DNA of 32,624 bases, taken from positions 4,011 to 36,634 of the forward strand of contig JAMPEA010000012.1 in the NCBI GenBank assembly GCA_023665365.1. The letters run 5' to 3'. Position numbers and translations under genes: made by a program. Below the pieces are notes generated by a model. The model had not been told where the DNA came from. It was given only the letters and a program-made list of their open reading frames with translations, and made no database searches. The first letter of the stretch is position 1; every line of letters starts with the position of its first letter. This document shows, in pieces, positions 13,142-21,433 of this stretch. The stretch is from Bacillota bacterium. Lineage in GTDB: Bacteria; Bacillota; Clostridia; Christensenellales; CAG-917.

Positions 13142-15745
13142 ATGAAAAAAGATCTTAACATCGTCAACAGCGAAGAAACCTTGCACGAGCTGATCGCTAA
13201 GGTCAGAGAGGCTCAACGTCAATTTGCCACTTTCACGCAAGAGCAAGTGGACAAGATTTTCTTCGAGGCTTCTATGGCTGCCAACCAAGCGAGAATTCCT
13301 CTTGCCAAGATGGCTGTCGAGGAAACGGGCATGGGCATCGTAGAGGACAAGGTTATCAAAAACCACTACGCGGCGGAGTACACCTACAATGCGTATCGCA
13401 ACGTCAAGACCTGCGGCGTCATCGAGGAGGACAAGGCTTACGGCATAAAGAAAATCGTCGAGCCTGTCGGCGTAATCGCGGCGGTCGTGCCTACGACAAA
13501 CCCAACGTCTACGGCAATCTTCAAGGCGCTCATCGCGCTTAAAACCCGCAACGGCATCATCTTCTCGCCGCACCCCCGCGCGAAGCGTTGCACTATCGAG
13601 GCGGCGAAAATCGTATACGAGGCGGCTGTCAAGGCAGGCGCTCCCGAAAATATCGTAGGCTGGATAGATCAGCCCACCGTGCCGCTTTCGGCTCAACTGA
13701 TGGGCGAGGCGGATTTGATTTTGGCTACCGGCGGTCCCGGAATGGTCAAGTCGGCGTATTCGAGCGGCAAGCCCGCGGTCGGCGTCGGCGCAGGCAACAC
13801 TCCCGCAATCGTTGACGACAGCGCGGATATTGTGCTTGCGGCTTCATCTATACTCCACTCAAAGACGTTCGACAACGGCATGATTTGCGCAAGCGAGCAG
13901 TCCGTCATCGTCTTGAAGAGCGTGTATGAGAAGTTCAAAAAGGAAATCAAGGCAAGAGGCGCTTATATCCTCAACGCCGAGCAGACCGAAAAGGTGCGCA
14001 AGACTATCATCATCAACGGCGCGCTCAATGCGAAAATCGTAGGTCAAAAGGCTTGCACAATCGCAGAGATGGCGGGCGTGAAAGTCCCCGAAACCACCAA
14101 AGTGCTCATCGGCGAGGTCGAAAGCGTGGAGCTAAGCGAGGAGTTCGCTCACGAAAAACTCTCTCCCGTGCTTGCCATGTACAAGGCAAAGGACTTCGAC
14201 GACGCAGTGGCTAAGGCGGAAAAGCTCATCGCGGACGGCGGCTACGGACATACTTCGAGCCTCTACATAAATCAACTCACTCAAACGGAAAAGATGGAAA
14301 AGTGGCAAGCGGCTATGAAAACCTGCCGTCTGCTCGTCAATACTCCCTCGTCGCAGGGCGGTATAGGCGACCTTTACAACTTTAAACTTTTGCCTTCGCT
14401 TACGCTCGGTTGCGGCAGCTGGGGCGGAAACAGCGTCAGCGAAAACGTCGGCGTTAAACATCTTTTGAATATCAAAACCGTCGCGGAGAGGAGAGAGAAT
14501 ATGTTGTGGTTCAGAGCACCGCAAAAAGTGTACTTCAAAAAAGGCTGCTTGCCCGTTGCGCTCAACGAGCTTGGCACAGTTTACAACAAGAAAAAGGCGT
14601 TCGTCGTCACCGACAGCTTCCTTTATAACAACGGATATACCAAGCCCATCACCGATAAACTTGACGAGCTTGGCATCACGCATACGACGTTCTTCAACGT
14701 CGCTCCCGACCCCACGCTCGCTTGCGCCAAAGAGGGCGCGGAGGCTATGCGCGCGTTCAAGCCCGACGTCATCATCGCAATCGGCGGCGGCTCGGCTATG
14801 GACGCAGGTAAGATTATGTGGGTGCTTTACGAGCATCCCGAAGTCAACTTCCTCGACCTCGCAATGCGCTTTATGGATATAAGAAAGAGGGTTTACACCT
14901 TCCCCAAGATGGGCGAAAAGGCTACGTTCATCGCAATTCCGACCTCTGCGGGTACGGGCAGTGAAGTCACTCCGTTTGCGGTCATCACCGACGAAAAGAC
15001 GGGCGTTAAGTATCCTCTTGCCGACTACGAGCTTTTGCCGAATATCGCAATCGTCGATTCCGATATGATGATGAGCGCGCCAAAGGGCTTGACAGCCGCT
15101 TCCGGTATCGACGCGGTGACGCATGCGCTCGAAGCGTACGCCTCGATGATGGCAACCGACTATACCGACGGACTTGCGCTTCGTGCACTCAAAATGATAT
15201 TCGAGTATCTCCCCAAGGCGTATGACAACGGTCCCAACGACCCGATTGCAAGAGAGAAGATGGGCAACGCCGCAACTATGGCAGGTATGGCTTTTGCAAA
15301 CGCGTTCCTCGGCGTGTGCCACTCTATGGCGCACAAGCTCGGAGCTTTCCATCACCTCCCGCACGGCGTGGCAAACGCGCTTATGATTGACGAGGTGCTC
15401 CGCTTCAATTCGTCCGAAGTCCCGACAAAGATGGGCACGTTCCCGCAATACGATCACCCGCACACTCTGGCAAGATACGCCGAGGTCGCAGATTATCTCG
15501 GCATAGGCGGCAAGGACGACTCCGAGAAGCTCGAAAACCTCATCGCCGAAATCGACAAGCTCAAAGAGAGAGTCGGCATCAAGCCCTGCATCAAGGACTA
15601 CGGCATCGACGAGCAGGTGTTCCTCGAAAGCCTCGACGCTATGGTGGAGCAGGCGTTCGACGACCAGTGCACCGGCGCGAACCCGAGATACCCGCTCATG
15701 AGCGAAATCAAGCAAATGTATCTAAACGCCTACTATGGCAAGTAA
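13142..15745 (+). CDS. adhE: Bifunctional acetaldehyde-CoA / alcohol dehydrogenase
   Basis: 867 residues, the usual AdhE length (E. coli 891). Residues ~1-445 are the CoA-acylating aldehyde dehydrogenase, with nucleophile Cys249 in NGMICASEQ and the NAD-binding stretch VGVGAGNTPAIVD. After a linker, residues ~460-867 are the iron-dependent alcohol dehydrogenase: IGGGSAMDAGK, PTSAGTGSEVTPFAVITD, and the metal-binding HSMAHKLGAFHHLPHGVANAL. It turns acetyl-CoA into ethanol with two NADH and normally forms filaments (spirosomes) in the cytoplasm. ATG 13142 is preceded by AAAGGAAATAGGG. The gene is monocistronic, with a strong promoter and a candidate Rex site. It indicates mixed-acid or ethanol fermentation. 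Confidence 0.97.
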   Translation: MKKDLNIVNSEETLHELIAKVREAQRQFATFTQEQVDKIFFEASMAANQARIPLAKMAVEETGMGIVEDKVIKNHYAAEYTYNAYRNVKTCGVIEEDKAYGIKKIVEPVGVIAAVVPTTNPTSTAIFKALIALKTRNGIIFSPHPRAKRCTIEAAKIVYEAAVKAGAPENIVGWIDQPTVPLSAQLMGEADLILATGGPGMVKSAYSSGKPAVGVGAGNTPAIVDDSADIVLAASSILHSKTFDNGMICASEQSVIVLKSVYEKFKKEIKARGAYILNAEQTEKVRKTIIINGALNAKIVGQKACTIAEMAGVKVPETTKVLIGEVESVELSEEFAHEKLSPVLAMYKAKDFDDAVAKAEKLIADGGYGHTSSLYINQLTQTEKMEKWQAAMKTCRLLVNTPSSQGGIGDLYNFKLLPSLTLGCGSWGGNSVSENVGVKHLLNIKTVAERRENMLWFRAPQKVYFKKGCLPVALNELGTVYNKKKAFVVTDSFLYNNGYTKPITDKLDELGITHTTFFNVAPDPTLACAKEGAEAMRAFKPDVIIAIGGGSAMDAGKIMWVLYEHPEVNFLDLAMRFMDIRKRVYTFPKMGEKATFIAIPTSAGTGSEVTPFAVITDEKTGVKYPLADYELLPNIAIVDSDMMMSAPKGLTAASGIDAVTHALEAYASMMATDYTDGLALRALKMIFEYLPKAYDNGPNDPIAREKMGNAATMAGMAFANAFLGVCHSMAHKLGAFHHLPHGVANALMIDEVLRFNSSEVPTKMGTFPQYDHPHTLARYAEVADYLGIGGKDDSEKLENLIAEIDKLKERVGIKPCIKDYGIDEQVFLESLDAMVEQAFDDQCTGANPRYPLMSEIKQMYLNAYYGK

Positions 15746-15767
15746 GAAAAACAACTAAAATCAACCT

Positions 15768-15796
15768 CGATAGGCGTGTAATTTACACGCCTATCG
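15768..15796 (+). terminator. Perfect hairpin between adhE and galM
   Basis: CGATAGGCGTGTA (15768-15780) and TACACGCCTATCG (15784-15796) form a 13-bp perfect stem with a 3-nt loop. The following TGCATTTAAAAT is a poor T tract, so it may be a terminator with read-through or an mRNA 3'-end stabiliser. Confidence 0.65.
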
Positions 15797-15822
15797 TGCA
15801 TTTAAAATCAATAAGGAATTAT

Positions 15823-16848
15823 ATGACTACTAAATTCTTAAACGTCTCCGCGACGGGCATCGAAACATATCTGCTTGAAAACGAGGGCGGAATGAGGGCG
15901 CAGATTATCACGTTCGGCGCGAGAATTCAAAAGCTGTTCGTGCCCGATAGAGAGGGGCGCTTTATCGACGTGGTGGCGGGGTTCGACAACCCCGAGGAGT
16001 ACAGAGACGACCGCGGCACGTATTTCGGCGCGATAATCGGGCGCGTCGCAAACAGGATAGGCGGCGCGGAGTTTTCGCTTGGCGGAAAAACCTATACGCT
16101 TTTCAAAAACGACGGCAACAACCACCTGCACGGCGGCAAGGAGGGTTTCGACAAAAAACTTTGGAACGCCGAAATCCTAAGCGACGGCAGCCTTAAATTG
16201 AGCTACTTTTCAAAGGACGGTGAGGAGGGTTATCCCGCAAATTTGAAAATCAGCGTAATTTATACTCTGTCGGACGACAATGCGCTTGGCATAGAGTACG
16301 AGGCGGAGAGCGACGGCGATACTGTCTGCTCGTTTACAAACCACGCGTACTTTAATCTCGACGGAAAGTTTGAAAGCGCGCTAAATCATGAAATTTTCAT
16401 CTCCGCAGACGCGATTACAAGCGTCGATAAGGAGCTTATCCCCGACGGGGAAATAGTCAAAGTGCAAAATACGCCGTTTGATTTTAATACGCCTAAAACT
16501 CTCGGCAGGGATATAAAGGTGGACGACGAACTGCTTATAAACGCGCGCGGGGGATACGATATAAACTATATCTTGAACAACGACGGCGAAAGGGCGGTCG
16601 CCACGGCGTATTCTAAGGATAGCGGAATTAAGATGAGCGTGTACACAGATAGACCCTGTATGCAATTTTACTCGGGCAACTTTCTTGACGGCTTTAAGGG
16701 CAAGACGGATTATCCCTATCAATCCGCTTTTTGTATGGAGACGCAGGGTTATCCAAACGCTTGCAACGTCCCGTCGTTTGACGGCATAACGCTAAAAGCG
16801 GGGAAAAAATATAGGTCTTTTACAAAATACAGATTTGAACTCGGCTGA
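15823..16848 (+). CDS. galM: Aldose 1-epimerase (galactose mutarotase)
   Basis: 341 residues, normal for the family; the start ATG 15823 follows AAGGAATT. It interconverts alpha and beta anomers of galactose or glucose in the cytoplasm, feeding the Leloir pathway. Active-site elements are present: R78 in ANRIGG, N100-H101 and H103 in NNHLHGG, the catalytic acid H174 in NHAYFNLDG, D246 in GYDINYIL, and the catalytic base E306 in CMETQGYPNA. The family's usual GYDHNYVL has His where this protein has Ile-Asn, a minor change. No galK, galT or galE lies beside it; the only sugar-related neighbour is the GPH symporter 4.7 kb upstream. Confidence 0.95.
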   Translation: MTTKFLNVSATGIETYLLENEGGMRAQIITFGARIQKLFVPDREGRFIDVVAGFDNPEEYRDDRGTYFGAIIGRVANRIGGAEFSLGGKTYTLFKNDGNNHLHGGKEGFDKKLWNAEILSDGSLKLSYFSKDGEEGYPANLKISVIYTLSDDNALGIEYEAESDGDTVCSFTNHAYFNLDGKFESALNHEIFISADAITSVDKELIPDGEIVKVQNTPFDFNTPKTLGRDIKVDDELLINARGGYDINYILNNDGERAVATAYSKDSGIKMSVYTDRPCMQFYSGNFLDGFKGKTDYPYQSAFCMETQGYPNACNVPSFDGITLKAGKKYRSFTKYRFELG

Positions 16849-16917
16849 CATAAAATTGATTGCAAATCGCGCAAAACGCACTTTATCAATGCAAAAATCA
16901 TACTTAAAGGTGGTATT

Positions 16918-17661
16918 ATGAGCATTATAGATGAAAAACTTGTCGAAATCGAAAAACTCGTAAACGACGGAATGACTTCAAAAAACGCCGTCCGCGCCCT
17001 CAAAATATTGGGCATAGACGGATATGACGAGGAGTCGCTGAAATCTTTCAGACTGTGGAACGACTATATGCCGCTCGATTTGCAGTACGACGAGGTCAGG
17101 CGCAATCTGCATATTCTATGGGAAAGCGTGGACAGAGTGCCGCTCGGCATCAACTGCGCGTTTGCAATTCCGTTTAGGCAAATCCTCGCTAAGAAGCTGT
17201 TTAAAAGCTGCGGGGACGGGTTCGTCGCAAACGAGGGGTGCAGATTTAACTTTGCAAACAATATAGAGATAGGCAAAAACGTATCTTGGAACGCGGGCTG
17301 TTATCTCGACGCAAAGGGCGGCATTAAGCTCGGAGATTTTGCGATGCTCACGGAGTACGTCAAGATATTTACGCACTCGCACAGCGAGTGGGACCATATG
17401 ACGCGCGAGTATAAACCCGTTGTCATAGGCGATTACGCAAAGGTGTACACCGCGGCAACGATTTTGCCGGGAGTTACGCTCGGCACGGGCGCAATCGTGG
17501 CAACGGGCGCTATCGTCACAAAAAGCGTAGAGGATTTTACTCTCGTGGGCGGAATCCCCGCAAAGCCTATGCGCAAACGCAACTTTGAGGGCGACGACTT
17601 CGCAGAAATGAACCAGTATATGATGAAGGACAGACTCTTTCAAATTTACGACGGCGAATGA
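16918..17661 (+). CDS. Left-handed beta-helix (hexapeptide-repeat) acyltransferase, maltose/galactoside acetyltransferase type
   Basis: 247 residues starting at ATG 16918 after AAAGGTGG. The first ~100 residues are helical, with an N-terminal coiled segment and a Mac-like helical part (NLHILWESVDRVPLGINCAFAIPFRQIL). From about 105 the hexapeptide repeats begin (RFNFANNIEIGKNVSWNAGCYLDAKGGIKLGDFAMLTEYVKIFTHSHS) with the likely catalytic His near residue 159 in FTHSHS. They continue with VVIGDYAKVYTAATILPGVTLGTGAIVATGAIVTKSVED and end in the standard VGGIPAKPMRKR. Such trimeric cytoplasmic enzymes move acetyl groups from acetyl-CoA to sugars or glycan precursors. The acceptor is unknown. The N-terminal extension is longer than in LacA or Maa. 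Confidence 0.85.
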   Translation: MSIIDEKLVEIEKLVNDGMTSKNAVRALKILGIDGYDEESLKSFRLWNDYMPLDLQYDEVRRNLHILWESVDRVPLGINCAFAIPFRQILAKKLFKSCGDGFVANEGCRFNFANNIEIGKNVSWNAGCYLDAKGGIKLGDFAMLTEYVKIFTHSHSEWDHMTREYKPVVIGDYAKVYTAATILPGVTLGTGAIVATGAIVTKSVEDFTLVGGIPAKPMRKRNFEGDDFAEMNQYMMKDRLFQIYDGE

Positions 17662-17703
17662 GCTTTTGACGGCAAAAGTATTCTAAAAAACCTAATTTAA
17701 AAT

Positions 17704-17732
17704 AAAAGCCGCTCCGTTTTCGAGCGGCTTTT
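17704..17732 (+). terminator. Intrinsic terminator after the acetyltransferase gene
   Basis: AAAAGCCGCTC pairs with GAGCGGCTTTT (11 bp) around a 7-nt loop, followed by GCAATTT. The A/T flanks make it potentially bidirectional. Confidence 0.9.
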
Positions 17733-17751
17733 GCAATTTATGGTGTTTACT

Positions 17752-17865
17752 CGGGGTCCCCGTCAAACCTCCGCGTTTGATGGGGCATATATTCGGGGTC
17801 CCCATAAAATGTCCCTATTTTATGGGGTTTTAATCGGGGTCCCCGCAAATTGCCAATTTGTGGGG
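17752..17865. repeat. Three short hairpin repeats with conserved CGGGGTCCCC and covarying stems
   Basis: CGGGGTCCCC starts at 17752, 17794 and 17835 (period 41-42 bp). After each, the CCCC opens a hairpin closed by GGGG: 17758-17785, 17800-17827 and 17841-17865. The outer four GC pairs are constant. The inner stems differ but stay paired: TCAAA/TTTGA, ATAAAA/TTTTAT and GCAAAT/ATTTGT (ending in a G-T pair). The array lies directly past the stop codon of the minus-strand YitT-like gene, so it would be in its 3' region. Confidence 0.85.
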
Positions 17866-17868
17866 TAA

Positions 17869-19038
17869 TTATCCCGCCGAGTGGAAGCCTTTGCCCGCGA
17901 CCTCGTGCGCCTTTGTGAGGTACGTAAACGCGTTGGGGTCGCACTCCTTGATGATGGCTTTCACCTGCGTTATCTGACGCTTTGTGACTATGCAGGTCAG
18001 TATCTTATGTTCCGCCTTTGTGAAGTAGCCGACAGCCGTCGAGACCGTTACGCCGCGGTGCAGACGCTCGCTTATGGCAAGGGCAATCTCGTCGGATTTG
18101 TCCGTGATGATGTTGAATACGATTGACGACTGGAAACCCGTTTGCATTATGTCGGTGGTTATCGAGCCCGTTATGAGCGCGATGAACGAGAACAGTATCG
18201 GCGAGAGGACCGCAAGGAAAGCCTCGTTTGCGGGCGTGTGATTTTGTACGACCGATATGATACCGAGCGCACCCGAGCAGGTTGCGACGGTGCAGTCGCA
18301 AATGAGTATCCACCACTGCGCTCCCGTCTCGGGGTTGTGCTTATGCAGGATTTTGCCGACTATATCCGTGCCCGCCATACTCATATCGTGGCGGAGCATA
18401 AACGTGAGGCAGAAGCCCGCGCAAGAGCCACCCGCGAGCGCGGCGAGGATTTTGTATCCCGCTTGATCCGCGATGAATTGAGGGCAGTCAACCGCGCCGA
18501 GCAAAAACATCAAGCCCGAGTAGACCGCGACGACGAAAAAGGTGTTTATCGCAAACTTTTTGCCGAGTACGAAAAACGACGCTATGATAAAAGGAATATT
18601 CAGCACGAGCATTGTGATACCGGGGTCAAAAATCGTCCTCAGCGTCGGGTTGTTAGGCTCGATGAGCACCACAATATTGTATAGGATTGAGGATATGCCG
18701 CTTACGCCGCCCGGAGCAAATCCGTTTGGCACGATAAACATGTAAGTCGTAATCGACCTCAGGCTCGCAAGAAGCACAAGCAGTAAGGCGTATCTGAAAA
18801 GGCTATATGCGTTTTTGTTGGTGAAGTCGAATTTGCCTACTTTATAATGCTTTATGGCAACTTGCTTTTTGCCGCGCATATAAAAGGTTTCTTCCGTCGT
18901 TTCCTCGGCGGCGGGAGCGGCGGCTTTTTGACTTACCTCGGCAGGTTGAGCTTCGGACAAAGTGTCTGCCGTGACGATTTCCGTTGCCCGTGCCTCGTCG
19001 GCTTGGGCGGAGGTATCTTCGAGTATTTCGTTTTCCAT
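17869..19038 (-). CDS. YitT family membrane protein with DUF2179 C-terminal domain
   Basis: 389 residues, ATG 19038 preceded by AAGGGGAAC. After an acidic, Ala/Glu-rich N-terminal extension of ~75 residues come several membrane segments with the family pattern ITTYMFIVPNGFAPGGVSGISSIL (~100-125), VLNIPFIIASFFVLGKKFAINTF, GGSCAGFCLTFMLRHDMSMAGTDIVGKIL and a further hydrophobic pair. The C-terminal ~85 residues (GFQSSIVFNIITDKSDEIALAISERLHRGVTV... TKRQITQVKAIIKECDPNAFTYLTKAHEVAGKGF) are the cytoplasmic DUF2179 domain, a ferredoxin-like fold. The biochemical role of the family is not settled. The N-terminal acidic extension is unusual and recalls the acidic tails on other proteins in this window. 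Confidence 0.9.
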   Translation of the reverse strand: MENEILEDTSAQADEARATEIVTADTLSEAQPAEVSQKAAAPAAEETTEETFYMRGKKQVAIKHYKVGKFDFTNKNAYSLFRYALLLVLLASLRSITTYMFIVPNGFAPGGVSGISSILYNIVVLIEPNNPTLRTIFDPGITMLVLNIPFIIASFFVLGKKFAINTFFVVAVYSGLMFLLGAVDCPQFIADQAGYKILAALAGGSCAGFCLTFMLRHDMSMAGTDIVGKILHKHNPETGAQWWILICDCTVATCSGALGIISVVQNHTPANEAFLAVLSPILFSFIALITGSITTDIMQTGFQSSIVFNIITDKSDEIALAISERLHRGVTVSTAVGYFTKAEHKILTCIVTKRQITQVKAIIKECDPNAFTYLTKAHEVAGKGFHSAG

Positions 19039-19073
19039 TTTTGTTCCCCTTAGTTTGCTGAAACGCTATAAAT

Positions 19074-19103
19074 AAGATATGAAATTTATGCGCCAAAAGT
19101 CAA
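19074..19103 (-). promoter_or_regulatory. Promoter of the YitT-like gene
   Basis: On the minus strand TTGACT (complement of 19098-19103), an 18-bp spacer and TATCTT (complement of 19074-19079), 35 bp before the start codon. Confidence 0.5.
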
Positions 19104-19172
19104 GTGATTTTCGATTTTTTTGCACTGGAAATATTTGCAAATCCGCAACTTGAAAACCGACCGTTTAGATGA

Positions 19173-19217
19173 CCGAAAAATCTCAAACGAGATAGTAAAC
19201 TTTTTAATAATTTTCGG
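19173..19217. other. Nested inverted repeat in the divergent YitT/DUF1538 intergenic region
   Basis: CCGAAAA (19173-19179) pairs with TTTTCGG (19211-19217). Inside, ATCTC and GAGAT form a second hairpin with loop AAAC. It lies between the two divergent promoters and just upstream of the DUF1538 -35 box, so an operator is possible. The 263-bp region holds nothing else I can identify. Confidence 0.35.
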
Positions 19218-19224
19218 CTATGCG

Positions 19225-19253
19225 TTGACAAAACGCCTTATATGTGGCATACT
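19225..19253 (+). promoter_or_regulatory. Promoter of the DUF1538/P-II operon
   Basis: Consensus -35 TTGACA (19225-19230), a 17-bp spacer and -10 CATACT (19248-19253), 49 bp before the GTG start. Confidence 0.6.
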
Positions 19254-19302
19254 TTTAGATATGTTATAAGTTTATATACATTTAAACGGGACGGATTTCG
19301 AC

Positions 19303-20949
19303 GTGGAAGATAAGAAAAAATTCAAACTCAAAAAGCATAAGGACGCAAACGAGGACGACAATCTCAAAAAGGCGCAACAGAGGATAGACGCGTCGTTTGG
19401 AGTGAAAGTGCTCGGCAAGAGCCTTTTGTCCAAGCTCAAAGAGTCCGTCATATCGGTCGTGCCGGTCGCGCTAATCGTGCTTATAATGTGCCTTACTCCC
19501 ATAGTGGACACTTCCGCGCGCGAAATCGTGACGTTCGTGGTGTCGGCGATATTCCTCGTTTTGGGAATAAGCCTTTTCAACCTCGGCGCGGACCTTGCTA
19601 TGACTCCTATGGGCGAGCATATCGGTTCGGGTCTTACTAAGTCTAAAAGCCTTGCGCTGTTGCTTTTGGTCGGCTTTATTATGGGAGTTCTTATCACCAT
19701 TGCCGAGCCCGACCTCTCCGTGCTTGCGGGGCAAGTGAGCGCGGTGATGGATAAGACGGTGCTTACGGTCGTCGTGGGCGTAGGCGTAGGCTTGTTTTTG
19801 CTGTTTGCAATCATAAAAGTGGTGTTTAAGAAAAACCTTTCGATGCTGTTGATGTTTTTCTATCTGGCGCTGTTTGCAATCTGCGCGTTGCTCCTCGAAA
19901 ACGGAAAGGGCATATTCCTTCCTCTCGCGTTCGACTCGGGCGGCGTTACGACAGGTCCTATAACGGTGCCCTTTTTGATGGCGCTTGGCGTGGGCGTCGC
20001 ATCTACCGTAGGCGGTCGCAAATCGCAGGAGAACAGCTTCGGTCTAATCGCGCTTTGCTCGGTCGGACCTATGATTGCGGTGTTCTTGCTGTCTATGCTC
20101 ATGGACGGCGATAAGTTTGCAAGCAATTTCGTAGGTTCGGACTATTCTATAAGCAATAATATCGGCGCGGAGCTCGCCTCTACGCTCGGCTCGTCGGCAA
20201 AGGAAATCGTCCTTGCGCTCGGGCTCATACTTGCGTTCTTCTTGATACTTCAATTCACCGTGCTTAAACTGCCAAAGCGCAAGCTGTTGCAGATTGGCAT
20301 CGGCATTTTGTATACGTTTGTGGGGCTGCTCATCTTCTTCACCGCTGTACATATGGGCTTTATGCCTATCGGATACAAGCTCGGTCAAGCGCTTGCGAGT
20401 TTCAGTAAGCCTCTGCTTGTGGTGTTCAGTTTTGTGCTCGGCGTAGTGGTCGTACTTGCAGAGCCTGCGGTGCACGTTTTAAACAATCAAGTCGAGCAGG
20501 TTACTAACGGCGCGATTTCCAAAAAATCCATGTTGATTGCGCTGTCTCTCGGCGTAGGCGTATCGATTGGGCTGTCGCTCATAAGAATTGTGTTCGACTT
20601 TTCCGTGCTGTACTATCTCATCCCCGGCTACATAGTCTCGCTTGGGCTGTCGCTGTTCGTGCCAAAGGTGTATACCGCAATCGCGTTCGACTCTGGCGGA
20701 GTCGCAAGCGGTCCGCTTACGGCGAGCTTTATTCTGCCGTTTGCAACGGGGGCGTGCAGTCTGCTTTGGACGGAGTCCTCTAAGGCGCTCGAACTCGCGT
20801 TCGGCATCGTCGCTATGGTTGCGATGACCCCGCTTATAACCATTCAGATACTCGGTTTCAGGGCAATCGCAAGCGCAAAGGTCAAGGCGAATATCAGCAT
20901 CAAACGCATAGTGGACGCGGACGACGAACAGATTATCGAATTTATGTGA
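19303..20949 (+). CDS. DUF1538 family multi-spanning membrane protein (putative transporter)
   Basis: 548 residues from GTG 19303. A basic N-terminus (KKKFKLKKHKD) precedes two homologous halves of membrane segments. Each half carries an AEP motif (ITIAEPDLSVLAGQV around E135; VVLAEPAVHVLNNQV around E387) and an FDSGG motif (FDSGGVTTGPITVPF at D211; FDSGGVASGPLTASF at D463). This internal duplication with conserved acidic and glycine motifs inside membrane segments is typical of secondary transporters, but the family has no proven substrate that I know. Two P-II-like genes follow at once (7-bp gap, then a 4-bp overlap), as in AmtB-GlnK type pairs. This suggests P-II gating of the transporter. 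The operon ends at the terminator at 22016. Confidence 0.85.
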   Translation: MEDKKKFKLKKHKDANEDDNLKKAQQRIDASFGVKVLGKSLLSKLKESVISVVPVALIVLIMCLTPIVDTSAREIVTFVVSAIFLVLGISLFNLGADLAMTPMGEHIGSGLTKSKSLALLLLVGFIMGVLITIAEPDLSVLAGQVSAVMDKTVLTVVVGVGVGLFLLFAIIKVVFKKNLSMLLMFFYLALFAICALLLENGKGIFLPLAFDSGGVTTGPITVPFLMALGVGVASTVGGRKSQENSFGLIALCSVGPMIAVFLLSMLMDGDKFASNFVGSDYSISNNIGAELASTLGSSAKEIVLALGLILAFFLILQFTVLKLPKRKLLQIGIGILYTFVGLLIFFTAVHMGFMPIGYKLGQALASFSKPLLVVFSFVLGVVVVLAEPAVHVLNNQVEQVTNGAISKKSMLIALSLGVGVSIGLSLIRIVFDFSVLYYLIPGYIVSLGLSLFVPKVYTAIAFDSGGVASGPLTASFILPFATGACSLLWTESSKALELAFGIVAMVAMTPLITIQILGFRAIASAKVKANISIKRIVDADDEQIIEFM

Positions 20950-20956
20950 GGTAGGT

Positions 20957-21433
20957 ATGGCTAAAAATAATTTGTCGGATATTAAACAAAACGCTATATC
21001 TAAAAAAGCCGCCGTCGGCAATACCGTCAAGGGCGCGGTCAACAAACGCGGCAAGAGCGTGAACAGCAAGGTCGCAAGCGGCAAACTCGAACTGCTTATC
21101 ACAATCGTCAACAGGAATAAGGCGGAATTTTATCAAGATTTGTTGCAGGAATACGAGGTGAATATGCAACTCGCGTGCAACGCAAGAGGCACGGCGAAAT
21201 CGCAGATGCTGGCGCTGCTCGGTCTCGAAGTATCTCCGAAAACCGCCATTTTCAGCTTTATAAAGGAAGAAAAAGTCAACGACGCGCTCGCTATGCTCGA
21301 AACCAAATTTCAAACAATCAAGGACGGCGCGGGCATAGCGTATACTATCCCGCTCACGAGCGTGATAGGCGTCGCCATCTACGGGTTTTTGAGCAATAAC
21401 GTCAAGACCGTCAAGGAGGACAAACAGCAATGA
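20957..21433 (+). CDS. P-II-like (GlnB/GlnK fold) protein with basic N-terminal extension
   Basis: 158 residues, ATG 20957 with GAGGTAGG overlapping the upstream stop region. The first ~40 residues are Lys/Asn-rich and probably disordered (MAKNNLSDIKQNAISKKAAV...). From LELLITIVNRNKAEFYQDLLQEY the sequence follows the P-II ferredoxin-like fold: beta strand, helix, a strand with CNARGTAKSQMLALLGLE in place of the T-loop, a second helix (EKVNDALAMLETKF), and the C-terminal signature GAGIAYTIPLTSVIGV. The uridylylatable T-loop tyrosine region of GlnB is not recognisable. Probably a trimeric cytoplasmic sensor acting on the DUF1538 protein; the ligand is unknown. Confidence 0.8.
   Translation: MAKNNLSDIKQNAISKKAAVGNTVKGAVNKRGKSVNSKVASGKLELLITIVNRNKAEFYQDLLQEYEVNMQLACNARGTAKSQMLALLGLEVSPKTAIFSFIKEEKVNDALAMLETKFQTIKDGAGIAYTIPLTSVIGVAIYGFLSNNVKTVKEDKQQ

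Noticed and set aside
14132..15715. 527-residue open frame antisense to adhE
   Set aside because: The sense strand encodes a full AdhE. The antisense frame is Arg/His/Val-rich without domains and results from the GC-rich codon pattern. The same applies to antisense frames at 27709-28749, 6682-7566 and 5473-6147.
17752..17865. CRISPR array or three stacked terminators
   Set aside because: Only three units with 41-42-bp period and palindromic variable parts; none has a T tract. Structured repeats fit better.
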